From: Prorocentrum cordatum
Taxonomy: Eukaryota > Sar > Dinophyceae > Prorocentrales > Prorocentraceae
Reading direction: 5' to 3'
Length of the DNA: 64,000 nt
Assembly (NCBI GenBank): GCA_963575745.1
Contig: CAUYUJ010000892.1
Location: forward strand, 1-64,000
The notes under the pieces were generated by a model that did not search any database, was not told the DNA's origin, and worked only from the letters and a program-made list of their open reading frames with translations. Of the stretch, positions 19,590 to 30,710 are shown one piece after another. Every line of letters begins with the position of its first letter. Positions within the stretch are counted from its first letter, which is position 1. The translations under genes and the position numbers were made by a program.

Positions 19590-19773
19590 AGATGCAGTGG
19601 GGACCCATGCCAAGAAACACCCTGCTTGCCTCCAGGGTGCCTCGGGTTTCTTGGGTTTCGATGGTCTTGCTGTGGAAGACATGACGTTCCAACGCCAAGA
19701 GTCAACGGACGTCCTGGGGTCTCAGGATTGGGCTTCTTGTGGAAGGTCCCTTGTGGTCGAGCTCCTGCTGTAG
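19590..19773 (+). repeat. Dispersed repeat, family X (copy 2)
   Basis: Begins GTGGGGACCCATGCCAAGAA and ends TGGTCGAGCTCCTGCTGTA. With copy 3 it forms an inverted pair flanking the second duplication unit. Confidence 0.75.
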
Positions 19774-19814
19774 GGCGAGGCGAGGGGGACGTCACGGAAG
19801 GGGACGGTTTGCTA

Positions 19815-19963
19815 GGGGTCGGTCAGGCCGCCCCCGACGCGCGTGCCGCTCCACCGCATTCGGGTCCCGCGGGGGGGCAAATTTCGAGGCCGTTTGGGTC
19901 CGCCTTCCCGCAATCCTCGATCCCCCCCGATTTCTGCCCCCCCCGACTACTTAGGGTGACGAT
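19815..19963. repeat. Local duplication unit (copy 2)
   Basis: Second copy of the 19438-19570 unit in the loop of the inverted X pair. Confidence 0.7.
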
Positions 19964-20005
19964 TGAGGTAAGAAGCACGGGGGGAGAGGGCAAAACATAT
20001 AGTAA

Positions 20006-20178
20006 AGGCTCGACCACAAGGAACCTTCCACAAGAAAACCAACCCTGAGACCCCAAAACGTCCATTGAGTTCTGGCGTGGGAGCGTCGCGCTTTCCACAG
20101 CAAAACCCTCGAAAGCCAAGAAACCCGGGGCACCCTGGATGCAAGCAGGGTGTATCTTGGCATGGGTCTCCATTGTGA
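20006..20178 (-). repeat. Dispersed repeat, family X (copy 3, inverted)
   Basis: Reverse complement of family X: begins GCTCGACCACAAGGAACCTT and ends GCATGGGTCTCCATTG. Confidence 0.75.
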
Positions 20179-20189
20179 TCTCGCTGATG

Positions 20190-22030
20190 ACGGCGCCCAC
20201 GAGCAGGCGCGGGACCCAATTGATCAGTCGTCTCCCAGGGCGCTGATGCGCGACGGGCCCTTGACGCAGTGCTGCGTCTCGACGAGGCAATTTCCGCCGC
20301 GCGGACTGAGCCCTCCCTCCAGGGGGGCCACACCAAGACGCCCACGAGGCGGCCACGGAGGGCAAGCCGCCGATCAGGGGGCCCTCAGAACTCGCCCTCC
20401 CTCCATGTGGCGGACCCCGCGCGGGGGGTGCCTCCCTACTGGACGTCCAAAAACCGACGCAGCAAACCACTGCCGCCCGATGGATGCAAAAGAAGCCCCC
20501 TCCAGGCATCGCTCAATCGCCATCCGACATCCACAGACAGCCGACGACATGTTTTCGACAGTCCGCGGCTCCAGAGGTCCCGGTCCCGACCCCTTCCCTA
20601 GGCCCAGCTTTTCGCCCGCGATCCATGTCTGATGACCCCAGGGCCCGATGATGCGGATGTTGCTAAAGTGCACTGGCGCAAGCTACCCCCAGGATTTCCA
20701 AGGCCCCAACGGCCTCCAAAGAACCCCTCACACGGCTCAGAGGTCCCCAGGGCCCGTAAAATTGAACGAAAAGCTGGGGGTACCTTGGGCCAGGGGCACC
20801 TGGAGCAACCCCAAAATGATTGGCCATGTAGGCCAAAACCGGGGAACAACGCTCGGATTGGAAAACAGTGCAGTCGTCGGAGATCTGGGCTGCCGAGCGC
20901 CCGAGGCGGGCCTGGGCACTGGGCCTGGACCCGTGCCAAGCGCACTCTCTTCAGGGGGGGGGGGGGACCAGCACAAACACGAAGCACATGTCCATGGAAG
21001 GGTGGGAAACATGAAGAATGGGGGGAAGCGGGACATCCGCGACGGATGGAACCATTAAGAGATCCTGGAATTCGTGTCTAATTCACTCGTACCCCGGGGG
21101 CCCCTTGATGTATGTCCCCTTCCGCCCGAGAGCGGAGCCTCCCCGGCGACGCGGTCGCGGTCACAGGACGCGGGCGCGCAGAAGCCCCCGTTCAGCAGCC
21201 TCGGCATGAGGGCCACTCTGGACAGCATCTCCTCTCGGGACGGGTGAGATCCACCACCGTGCCTTGTGCACGTTGAGGCGTGGAAGAATGCCAAGGGCTG
21301 CCTGGTAGGGCTTGCCTTCTGATAAGGGACCCCCCTCGCGTCTCCTTGCATACATCGCCGCCCCTCCCGAAGCTGCCACGATCCCTCGTAATATATGACC
21401 TCGTGCGCTGAAAGACGATTGTTCGACGTATGCGATATGGGGGAAGCTCACTCACAAACGTGTACTTCGAAACCCGACGCAGCAAGTGCTCTGTGGGTAT
21501 CCCTTTGGAGCCAAACTGACGCGTGCAAATCAGGCGGGTGCCACAGCGGGTGGAGGGCACGGCGGCATCTACGGTGGCTCGTGGTAAAAACAATTGCTCG
21601 CACACGAACTTACGCAAATCCTCAGCCTTCACCTTGATCTCGTCGCGCACGCGACGATACGCAAACAAATCCCCAGGGGTCATCCAGGTTCCAGTCCTTC
21701 TTGCCGCCGTCCAGCTTGTCCCCGCAACCGCAACGTGAAATCACGATGACGAGATGACGAGGTCGCCGTGCTGAGCGTGGGTCTGGTGGTCGTTTCGGCG
21801 CCCTTCTTCGGCAAGGAGAAGATTGGGAACCCCCAAACCAGGTGGTGAGATACCAGGTGGCGACCTGGAATCCCCCAAAAGGTCACCGCTGGGTTTGGGG
21901 ACACGGGGTCACCACCGGGTTTTGTGACTCCTGGACCCACCAGTGTTCGGGACATCCTCGGAAAACCGCACGAGTCCCCAAACCGGGTGGTGACACCAAA
22001 TCGCCCGAGACTCACCGCCAGGTGTTGTCA
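20190..22030. other. Non-coding or unrecognised, 1.8 kb
   Basis: No domain recognised. A minus-strand stretch at about 21170-21300 (LPRLNVHKARWWISPVPR, then in another frame REEMLSRVALMPRLLNGGF) has natural residue use and could be a decayed exon, but I cannot name it. GGTGGTGAxACCA and GGTCACC words repeat at 21840-22030, just before the satellite. Confidence 0.35.
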
Positions 22031-22059
22031 CCACCACGTTTGGGGACTACCAAGAAGAA

Positions 22060-23690
22060 AAAATAAACTGGAACCAAAACTGGAACCGGAACCGGAACTG
22101 GAACGAAAACCAGAAGGGAAGAGGGCCGCAAAAAAAGAAACCCAAACTGGAACCAGAACTGGAACCGGAACCGGACCGGGGACCTGGAGGGCCCCCCGAA
22201 CCAAAGAAGAAAAAAGAAACCGGAATCAAAACCAGAACCGAAACTGGAACCGTGACCTAAGAAGCCTTCTTCGGGACGCGGAAGAAGAAAGAAACCGAAA
22301 CCGAAACAGGAACCAGAACCAGAACCGGAACCACGACGACCGTCACGGACCAAAGAAAAAGAAAGAGAAGAAGGAAACCGGAACCAGAACCGGAACTGGG
22401 AACCGGAACCAAAACCGTGACCTGAGGGGTCTTCTTGGGAACCCCCGAAGAAGAAGGAAACCGGAACCACAACCGGAACCGGAGCCAAAACCGTGACTTT
22501 GGGGATCTTCTTTGGGACCCCGAAGAAGGAGGAAACCTGAACCAAAACCTGAACAAAAACCATAGCCGTGACTTGGGGGGGCTTCTTTGGTTCGCCGAAG
22601 AAGAAGAAAACCGGAACCAGAACTGAAACCAAAACCGTGACTTTGGAGGTCTTCTTTGGGACCCCGAAGAATAGAAGAAACTGGAACCCAAAACGGAACC
22701 GGAACCAAAACCATGACCTGGACGGTCTTCTTTGGGACCCCGAGAAAAAAGAAACCGGAACCAAAACCGGAACCGGAACCAGAACCGTGACCTATGAGGC
22801 CTTGTTCGGGACGCGAGAGAAGAAGGAAACCGAAACCGGAACCGGAACCAAACCAAAATTTGAGGCGTCCTTGGGCACAAAAAACAGAAAAGAAACCGAA
22901 ACCAGAACCGGAACCAAAAACCACGACGACCGTCACGGACCAAAGAAGAAGAAAGAAACCAGAACCAGAACAGGTTAACCGGAACCAAAACCGTGACCTG
23001 GGGGGTCTCCTTAAAAAAGAAACTGGAACCAAAACTGGAACCAAAACCAAAACCGTGACTTGGGGGATCTTCTTTGGGACCTCAAAGAAGAAGGAAAGCG
23101 GAACCTGAACCGGAACCAAAACCGTGACTTTGGAGGTCCTTTTTTGGGACACGAAGAAGAAAGAAACTTGAACCGGAACCTGAACCGGAACCAAACTTTG
23201 AGGGGTGGGACACCGAAGAATAAGAAGAAAAAACCGGAACCAAAACCGTAACTGGAACCAAATTAGTAACTTGGGGGGGTCTTCTTTGGGACCCCAAAGA
23301 AGAAAGAAACCGAAATTGGAACTGGAACCAAACCAAAACCGTGACCTTGAAGGTCTTCTTTTGGACCCTGGCCGAAGAAGAAAGAAACCTGAACCTAAAC
23401 CTGAAGCGGAACCAAAACCGTGACTTTGGATAGCTTCTTTGGGACCCCGAAGAAAAACGGAACCGGAACCAGAACCGGAACCGGAACTAAAACCGTATTT
23501 TGGGGGGTCTTCTTTGGGACCCCGAAGAAAAAGAAAACCGGAACCGGAACTGGAACCAAAACCGTAACTTGGGGGGTCTTCTTTGGGACCCCGACGAACG
23601 AAGAAACCAGAACCAAAACCAGAACCGAAACAAGAACCAAAACTGGAACCAGAACCAGAACCGGCACCAGAACTGGAACCGGAACCGCAA
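22060..23690. repeat. 1.6-kb satellite with hairpin core
   Basis: Roughly 17 units of about 70-80 bp. Each has an AACCGGAACCAAAACCGTGA-type arm and a core CTTCTTTGGGACCCCGAAGA that can fold on itself. Units are separated by variable numbers of GGAACC hexamers. Long open frames on both strands are products of this composition. Confidence 0.85.
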
Positions 23691-23699
23691 CCGTGTCCA

Positions 23700-24030
23700 G
23701 GACTGGTCTTGGTTCTGGTCGTGTGGCGTAGGAATTCCGACCGCGACCAAGATCAGGAATGGTTCTGGTCGCGGTCGGTCGCGGACTGGCCTGTTGATTG
23801 AGCTATTGCAATAATGTATGTGCCCCGACCGCGCCCTGCCCGAGACCAAAACTGGCATTGGTCACTGTCTCCTGGCGGCACTATCCTGATAGTGCACCCC
23901 GACCGCGACCAGAGTCTGGCAACACAGAGTTGGCTTAATTTACTTTGGCGGTGAAGCCTGCCCAGCAGGGGGGGGGCTAGTGAAACAGAGGGGCGCGTCT
24001 AGCACCAAAGAAATTGTTTGAACTCACGTG
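23700..24030. other. Non-coding flank of satellite
   Basis: Contains GGTCGCGGTCGGTCGCGG and reverse-complement GACCGCGACC words near 23741 and 23898. No gene. Confidence 0.4.
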
Positions 24031-24300
24031 TTAATCAGCTTGGGGAGGGGCCTTGCCGAGCAGAGGGTGCTGCACCACAGCGGAGCACATCAAGCACCAA
24101 GTCTGCTGCTTGCTTCATCAGCTTGGGGAGGGACCTTGACTAGCAGAGGGTGCTGCACCACAGCTGGGCACGTCCAGTACCAAGATTTTATATATATATA
24201 TATAGATATAGATATAGATAGATTGATAGATAAGATTTGGGAAGGGCCCTGCCTAATAGAGGGTGCTGCACCACACAGGGGCACGTCTAATACCAAGGAT
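24030..24300. repeat. 81-83-bp satellite, block 1
   Basis: Units start CAGCTTGGGGAGGG and include AGAGGGTGCTGCACCACAG and GCACCAAG. Anchors are at 24054, 24137 and 24249; the last interval is enlarged by a (TA)n and GATA microsatellite (24187-24232). Block 2 is at 24925-25255. Confidence 0.8.
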
Positions 24301-24359
24301 GTTATCCGGCGCCGAAAACGCGATTTGACGACTCGATTCGCCCACGGAGTTGCGGTGAC

Positions 24360-24870
24360 GCCTCTATTCCGCTGACGCCTGGTGAAGCTCGTGAAGCCTC
24401 TATTCGGCCTGAAGCCTCTATTCCCCTGACGCCCGATGAAGCTCGTGAAGACCCTATTCGACCTGAAACCTCTATTCGGCCTGAAGCCTGCATTCGGCCC
24501 GTGACGCCTCTATTCGGCCTACGAATTGCGACGCTCTGGTGGGGTGGCGACCCTAGACGCCTCTATTCGGCCTGAAACCTCTATTCCCCTGACGCCCCGT
24601 GAAGATCGTGAAGTCTCTATTCGGCCTGAAGCCTCTATTCCCCTGACGCCCGGTGAAGCTCGTGAAGCCTCCATTCGGCCTGAAGCCTCTATTCCCCTGA
24701 CGCCCGGTGAAGCTCGTGAAGCCTCCATTCGGCCTGAAGCCTTTATTCCCTGACGCCCATTGACGCTCGTGAAGCATCTATTCGGCCTGAACCCTCTATT
24801 CCCCTGACGCGCATTGAAGCTCGTGAAACCTCTATTCGACTTGACGCTTCTATTTCGCCTGGGCCTCATC
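24360..24870. repeat. 54-bp tandem repeat
   Basis: The unit ATTCGGCCTGAAGCCTCTAT plus CCCCTGACGCCCGGTGAAGC recurs with exact 54-bp spacing at 24619, 24673 and 24727 and degenerate copies on both sides. As 54 is a multiple of 3, an 18-residue periodic frame stays open; no evidence of translation. It separates the two blocks of the 81-83-bp satellite. Confidence 0.85.
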
Positions 24871-24924
24871 CTCCGGGATGCACAGCTAGGCTGGCTGCGT
24901 GGCACCGTGGTGCTTCTTAAACGC

Positions 24925-25255
24925 CTAACCGGTGGGCAGTGCCTGACAAAGGGTGCCGCACAGCATATGGGGCACGTCTATCATCAAGGATTCATTTTAA
25001 ATCAACTTGGGGAGGGGTCTTGCCTAGCACAAGGTGCCGCACAGCAGATGGGGCACGTCTAGCACCAAGGATTCATTGTTTATCATCTTGGGGAGGGGTC
25101 TTGCCTAGCAGAAGGTGCCGCGCAGCAGGTGGGGCACGCCTAGCACCAAGGATTCTGTGTTAAATCAACTTGGGGAGGGCTCTTGCCTATCAGAGGGTAC
25201 CGCACAGCAAAGGGGCATGTCTAGCACCAAGGATTCTGTTGTAATCAACTTGGCG
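24925..25255. repeat. 81-83-bp satellite, block 2
   Basis: Anchors TGCCTAGC/TGCCTATC at 25021, 25102 and 25184. Each unit ends GCACCAAGGATTC. Confidence 0.85.
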
Positions 25256-26530
25256 AGTGGTCTCTTGGGATCTCTTGGAGGTTACCTGGGAGCCTCGGGA
25301 GCCGTCGGAAGGCCGACTTGGGCTGCTTGGGAGCGTCTTGGAACATCCTTTCGCATTCTGGGGGCTCCTTGGAGTCGTCTTGGGCCATCCTGGAGCGCTG
25401 TGGAGGCTCCCCGAAACGCCCGGGGGAGCGGTACCGGGAGCGTTCCCGAGATGTCACGGGGAGGTGTGGCACCCGGGGCCGGGGGGGCGGAATTTGTCTA
25501 TTATGTATATTTACATATGACTCTCTCTCTCTCTATATATATATGTGTATATGCACACACATACACACACATATCTATATATCTATATATATACCTACAC
25601 ATATATGAATGTATTAAGAGGTGTGTGCATACACATATATATATATATATATGTACATATGTATATATATATGTATATATATAAGACTGCAGTGGCGCTT
25701 CGCGCCATGCACCTTGGTCCTTGAAGTTTGGTATGCAGGCGGAATGGCAGGAAGGTCAAACCGACAATTTAGCGATAACTCCTGGTTGCCTTTTTCCGGC
25801 ATCGCCGCTATAATGATGTTGTTCGTTATCCTTCCTCCATGGTTATTGTTCCTTATTTTCGCCATACCCTGCGCATTCTCCCCATCCTCCTCAGCTCTTT
25901 TTTGCGGAGGCTCCTCCTTGGAGAGCCTCTAGGGGCCTCACAAAAGTTGTTTCGGGCTTTCTTAAGGCCTTCTGGAGGCCTCCTGGGCGTATTCTGGGGG
26001 CCTCCGGGGGTTTCCTCGGGCCACCCTGCCTCCAACCGCCGTCTCCCTGAACGACCGAGTCACGATTTGGAATTCTTCGAAGGGTGTCTTTGGGACATCT
26101 TGGGCCGCCATGGGGCTCTCTGAGGGCCATCTTGGACCCGTGTTGTGCCGTTTTGGGGCTTTCTTGGACTGCCTGGAAGCCCTTTCGGATGGTTGTGGGG
26201 CGATTTGGGAACCTCCTAGGCGGCTTCGGACGCCCAGAAGACCGCCGTCTTGGAGCGTCGGGAAGCCGAAAAGAGGAGAACCCCACAATTCACCAAACAC
26301 CAACAGAACATCCATGATTTTTGCCTCGGGGGGCCTTCTTGGGAGTGCTCTTGGAGGCCTCTTTGGGGCCGTCCTGGAGGCCTCTTGGGCCATCTTGAGG
26401 TCACGTCGGTCACTCTTGGAGCGCTCTTATGCTGTCTTGGGGGTCTCGGGGACGTCTCCGATGACCCCCTGATCGCCCTAAGTGTGCTGGGAAGGCTTGG
26501 CAAAACGCCTTGCGAGGCCCAGTGGCCGCT
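25256..26530. repeat. Low-complexity CTTGGGAGC/GCCATCTTGG class
   Basis: Irregular reiteration of TCTTGGGCC, TCTTGGAGC, CCTCCTGG and CCTTTCG words, interrupted by AT-rich microsatellites at about 25505-25690. Same class as 3345-3700 on the other strand. Translated frames are Gly/Leu/Trp/Ser-rich and not convincing proteins. Confidence 0.55.
25505..25685. repeat. (TA)n/(CA)n microsatellite
   Basis: Alternating CTCTCT, TATATA, ACACAC and ATATGTATAT runs, a marked AT-rich island in a GC-rich window. Confidence 0.85.
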
Positions 26531-26632
26531 TCAAAGCCCGTCCGGAGGGCCCCAAAGCCCCAGGTCCCGGGAGTCCGGTTTTGGGGGGTGGGGGTCCCCC
26601 CGCCCGGGCTTATAGAAATATAGGAAGAGGAA

Positions 26633-26634
26633 CC

Positions 26635-26679
<45 letters not shown>

Positions 26680-26725
26680 ATATATATGTATATATATACA
26701 TATACACATACATATCATATGCGCG
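26633..26725. repeat. (TA)n microsatellite
   Basis: About 90 bp of TATATA with TTTATA and CATA variants. Confidence 0.85.
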
Positions 26726-26807
26726 CTCCCGAAGCCACGCTCCTGGGACGGGCGATATCGAGGAACAAGAAACGGGATAAGCATCATTTCTCTGAGGTCT
26801 GTGCAAA

Positions 26808-26928
26808 TTTCTTGACCCATCGCTGGACCCTGTGCCCTGGCGCGTGGAGCGCGCCAGGGGCAACGCCGGAGGCGCCGCCAAGGCCTCCAGCGCAAATTCC
26901 AAGAAACCTGCGCGGAGCTCGTCTCCTC
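26808..26928. repeat. Dispersed repeat, family S (copy 3)
   Basis: Contains TTCTTGACCCATCGCTGGAC, GCGCGCCAGGGGCAACGCC and TCCAAGAAACCTGCGCGGA, the family S order. Confidence 0.55.
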
Positions 26929-27660
26929 TCGAGGCGGGCGACAATCAGATCCACGCGTGGTAACTTTTCATACTGGGCTTTTCCGCTCCGCTTCGGGCCC
27001 CAGGGCCCTCACAATTGGACCCGCTTTGCAATGTGGCGTTGAGCGATGTGGTCTAGGGCTGCAGTCACGATGTGTCACGATCTTTCAATTGTTCGCGACG
27101 TCGGATCTCAGGGAAGGAAGCGAAGCGAAGCGAAACGAAGCGAAGCGAACGCCGAAGTCGTGCGCGCTCCGCTAGAGAGCCCGCCCGTGTCCATCAGGGC
27201 CTGGCGTGGAAGCCGTGGCCTCAAAAGTATGCTGCGTGCCCGGACTCACGCGATGACCACCGTTCGTGGAAGACGCTGAGGCGGACGAGACGGGGGGACT
27301 ATTAAGCAAAGGAAGTTGAGCGAATCAGATCGCGCAGCTGGCTTGCCTGGCGCCTCCCGGTGCCAGGGAGCCGCCAGTGTATCCAGGAAAGGCGCCTGGC
27401 GGCAGGGCCGCGCCCCCTCTCCCAGTCCGTAATCTTTTGTCCGAGGCCCGATCCTCTCGGACGCCGTCGCCCCCGACGTGCTGGTGCACCTCCATCTGCC
27501 CGAAGTACGCCTCCGGTAGAAGAAGCTGCAAAGCATAGACTTTCGGTGGTCCGTGTGGATTTCCATGGGCAACTATGTTCGCAGTTCGCGAAGCGAAAAT
27601 AACGGGGGTGAAGAGAACAACGAGGATGAGGATGACGACTCGCGAATCGCGAAGAACGTC
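26929..27660. other. Non-coding or unrecognised
   Basis: Includes a short (GAAGC)n run at 27118-27150 and an inverted pair around GGCGCCTCCCGGTGCCAGG (about 27350). No gene recognised. Confidence 0.4.
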
Positions 27661-27676
27661 GCGTCCTTGTTGCGGC

Positions 27677-27780
27677 CCTTGATTTCTTGGGTCTGCGCAG
27701 GACGACACCCCTGGCGGCTCCTGGCGCACTCCGCACGTCAGGTAGGGGGGTCCAGCGCGGATCCAAGAAATCCGCACGGG
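27677..27780. repeat. Dispersed repeat, family S (copy 4)
   Basis: The clearest inverted ends of the family: GATTTCTTGGGTCTGCGCAG on the left and GCGCGGATCCAAGAAATC on the right. Confidence 0.6.
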
Positions 27781-27835
27781 CCTGCCAATGTTTACGCTTG
27801 TCTTGATTCAATACCTCCACATGAGTGGCTTCAAA

Positions 27836-28013
27836 CTCGGCGGCCCGCGAAAAGGGGAAGGCAGAGGGGGCGGGCCTTCCCAGAAGGCTCAGAAGGCCTC
27901 CGGTCCTCTGACAAGCTTCTCTCTTTTTGGAAGACCCAAAAGTTTCTGAGAATCCATGCAGCAATCTGAGAAGGCGGGCCCCTTCTGCCTTCCCCTTCGG
28001 GCACACCGCCGGC
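27836..28013. repeat. Foldback element, family Z (copy 2)
   Basis: Ends CTCGGCGGCCCGCG and CACACCGCCGG, with paired AAGGGGAAGGCAGA and TCTGCCTTCCCCTT arms. Confidence 0.65.
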
Positions 28014-28182
28014 AAGCAGTGTATGTTCAGATGAGAATCCACGCGAACCTACCAAAATGTATGATTATGCGGTCTTCTCTTCTCCGAGCCTCTCTGTCAA
28101 CGTTCAGCTCCCAAAAGCGTCCCACGAGCGACCAACATCTGAATCCGCTACCGTGCCCTCCGTCACGTGTCTACTAGGGCGC

Positions 28183-28350
<168 letters not shown>

Positions 28351-28407
28351 TTCGCGAGAGGCGAGGCAAACTATGGGTTATCCACGGCCGCCCTACCGAT
28401 GTGCTTC

Positions 28408-28619
28408 GAGGCCTCCCACATAGGGTCCGATCAGATTGGGTCTGAGGATCACGCCGCATTGCCGACGCATCGGCGACGGGCCACGTACCAGCGACGTCGT
28501 CGATGCATGGGAGCCGTCGGCGTGGAGAAAATGGGGCTCCACATCGACCCGCATCGCCAGTGCATCGGCGATGCGGCGCGATCCTCCGAACCGATCTACA
28601 CTGACCCCATCAGGGAGAC
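28408..28619. repeat. Foldback element, family Y (copy 2)
   Basis: Left end GAGGCCTCCCACATAGGG, right end TGACCCCATCAGGG, core GCATCGGCGA/TCGCCGATGC arms. Confidence 0.7.
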
Positions 28620-28639
28620 CAGAACGGCAAGAAACTGGG

Positions 28640-29100
28640 AAAAAATCAACCGACCCTACCAGCGTGTGTGGGGTGTCTGTCCGGTCCCGTCGACGGGGAG
28701 CCTTATTTCGTCCCCTCCTTCCCATCCCCCTCTCCCGTCGGGGGGGAGAGAGTGCACCCTTCCTCGTTCGGGGAACGGGTTCGCTGCTTGAGGTAATTCC
28801 ATCTACGTCCTCATTACGTCAAAGGGAAGCCCCTTCCCTGTGTCCCTTCCCAGGCGAGGGGGGGTCCGAAGGGGGGGGGTCAAATTCGCATCGCCGGTCC
28901 TCCTCTCCCACGCCGGTCCTTCTCCGGCGCGTCCGTCCTCCTCGGGTCCTCCTCCGCGAGTGCGGAGGAGCACCATGGGTTGGGAGGGGAGTCAGATACG
29001 CATCCGTCCCTGGAGGTCCTCCTCCCCCTCCCCTCCCCTCCCCCCTCCCACGCCGGTCCTCCTCCGGTCCTCCTCCCCAAGGGGGGGGGCAAGGCGAGAG
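28640..29100. other. Non-coding, CGGTCCTCCTC-rich
   Basis: Repeated CACGCCGGTCCTyCTC words at about 28912 and 29049 and several CTCCTC runs. No gene recognised. Confidence 0.4.
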
Positions 29101-29103
29101 TCC

Positions 29104-29215
29104 TTTTCCTCCTCCTTCTCCTCCTCCTCCTCCTCCTTCTCTCCGCCTCCTCCTCCTCCTCCTCCTCCTCCTCCTCCTCCTCCTCCTCCTTCTCCTCCTC
29201 CTCCCCCTCCTGGTC
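29104..29215. repeat. (CTC)n tract
   Basis: About 110 bp of (CTC)n with TTC variants; opposite sense to the (GAG)n tracts that bound LINEs A-E. Confidence 0.9.
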
Positions 29216-29589
29216 GTCGTCGATGTCTTTCAGGGTCGGCGGCACCGGCCGTCAGGCCTTCACAGTCGCAGGACGCATCGGGCGCCGCGGCCGCGGCCGT
29301 TTCAGAGCGCTCCCCATACATGCCGTGTCTGGATTGTTATAATGCGGAGTTCCCAGTGAAGCACCTCGAGTGGGTGCTTCGCGATGGCCTGCGGGCCGAG
29401 GCTGGCAGCAGGGCAGATGCTGCCGCCCAGGCACCACACTCGCCCAGGCCGCCCAGATTAGCCCACAAGATGTGGGACGGGTGTAGACAGGCTTGAAGAA
29501 CCACCGTTCAAAGCGAACACCCCGCGAAGAAGAAGCCCCCGAGTGAACGCGCCCAGGGAAGGAACCAAGGAAGGGCAGGACTGATGACC

Positions 29590-29722
29590 AAAAGCCCAAG
29601 ACCGTCTCTCTCCATGGCTGGTTCCTTATCCCGAGCGAACTCTGTTGACGGTCCCGGTGCCCGGCGAGGGCCCCCAGGGGCCGAGCACGAACCCAAAGCC
29701 CTTCCGTCGTGATCACGATGCG
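29590..29722. repeat. Dispersed repeat, family T (copy 1)
   Basis: Shares CTGTTGACGGTCxCGGxGCC, GCGAxGGCCCCC and CCGTCGTGAT-like words in order with 51955-52090. Confidence 0.45.
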
Positions 29723-29864
29723 AGCACGTCTGAGCCTGGAACGCTATGGCACGATTATCTCCAGGGTGTGCTGGAAGATGTCGCTTCATTTCGTCGGAAT
29801 TTCATGTCGTTCGCCTTGGCTCAACATGTTCGATGCGTCCTGTTCGATTCGCCCGCTTCGACAG
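29723..29864. other. Non-coding or unrecognised
   Basis: A CTTGGCTCAA word near 29814 resembles part of DinoSL but lacks the rest. No gene. Confidence 0.3.
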
Positions 29865-29865
29865 G

Positions 29866-30062
29866 CGGACGAAACGAAAGAGGACGAAACGAAGGAGGAC
29901 GAAACGAAGGCGGGCGACACGAAAAAGGACGAAACGAGGGACGAAACAAAAGCGGACGAAACGAAGGAGGACGAAGCAAAGAAGGACGAAACGAAGGAGG
30001 ACGAAACAAAGAAGGCCGTTTCGAAAGAGGACGAAACGCGGGCGGACGAAATGAAAATAATC
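29866..30062. repeat. 15-bp GACGAAACGAAGGAG minisatellite
   Basis: About 13 units of 15 bp. Reads as a DETKE-type acidic/basic repeat in one plus-strand frame from ATG 29709 (126 codons, ending just after the array). No flanking domain supports a real protein. Confidence 0.8.
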
Positions 30063-30369
30063 GCGGACGCACTGACCCCTGGTCCATGAAGACCTGTGTC
30101 AGTCAGGCTTGGCAGGAACCTGCAAAATCCTACGAGATCCTGCACGCAAGCCTGGGTCACTGCACCCCCTGGCCCTGCAGGACCAAGATCCGGCGCTCTG
30201 GCTGCGATGGCTCAAGGGATGGGGTCCTGAGAGATGGAGACCAAAGGATGGAAAGGGATCCAAGGGTGGGCTTACGTTATCTGAGGCACCTCGTCCTTAG
30301 GACCCCATCCCTCAGGACCCCATCTTTGAAGCACCGATGGCTAACCCCCGTCGGCAGTGACCCCCGTCA
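30063..30369. other. Non-coding; inverted GGATGGGGTCCT words
   Basis: GGATGGGGTCCTGAG near 30217 and CTTAGGACCCCATCCCTCAGG near 30295 can pair. No gene recognised. Confidence 0.4.
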
Positions 30370-30377
30370 CTTGAGCC

Positions 30378-30535
30378 TTCGGTCGGGCATGTCCACCCAC
30401 AGGTGGATTTTGGACGAAATAACAAATTCTCGAAAATTGTTTTAAAAATAACCCAAACTCGTCCAAACATCGTCCCAAAACTATTTTTCGACGATTTTTG
30501 AATACTTCTCCTGTAGAGGGACAGGCCCGACCTAA
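30378..30535. mobile_element. MITE, TTAGGTCGGGC family, with exact 8-bp TSD
   Basis: 158 bp. Left end TTCGGTCGGGCATGTCCACC, right end GGGACAGGCCCGACCTAA; the termini are inverted repeats of about 26 bp. Flanked on both sides by the identical octamer CTTGAGCC (30370-30377 and 30536-30543), a target-site duplication. The AT-rich interior has no coding capacity, so it depends on a transposase elsewhere. Confidence 0.85.
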
Positions 30536-30544
30536 CTTGAGCCC

Positions 30545-30710
30545 CAAGGTCCCCCGTGCTTTGGAGGTCGGAAAGTGGTGTGGCATAAAGGGGTATGGTG
30601 CCAATCGTGGAAATGGCGATGCTATCTGCGATCGGTAGCATTGCCAGATTCCCCTTTACATGAAATTAGCACCACACCCCTTTACACCATACCCCTTTCC
30701 TCTTTCCAGA
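30545..30710. repeat. Small inverted-repeat element
   Basis: AAAGGGGTATGGTG (about 30588) pairs with CACCATACCCCTTT (about 30687), and inner AATxGxGAT words also pair. Possibly another foldback element. Confidence 0.5.

Noticed and set aside
22012-23194. Long frames on both strands of the GGAACC satellite (Val/Pro/Phe- or Asn/Arg/Glu-rich)
   Set aside because: They follow directly from a stop-poor repeat unit.
24030-25255. CRISPR-like regular repeats
   Set aside because: The repeats are contiguous satellite units without unique spacers, and the genome is eukaryotic.
29811-29824. CTTGGCTCAA resembling the DinoSL 3' end on the plus strand
   Set aside because: Only about ten bases match, and no LINE or gene starts there.
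29709-30089. DETKE-repeat protein of 126 codons
   Set aside because: Composed of the 15-bp minisatellite with no supporting domain or context; reported only as a repeat.
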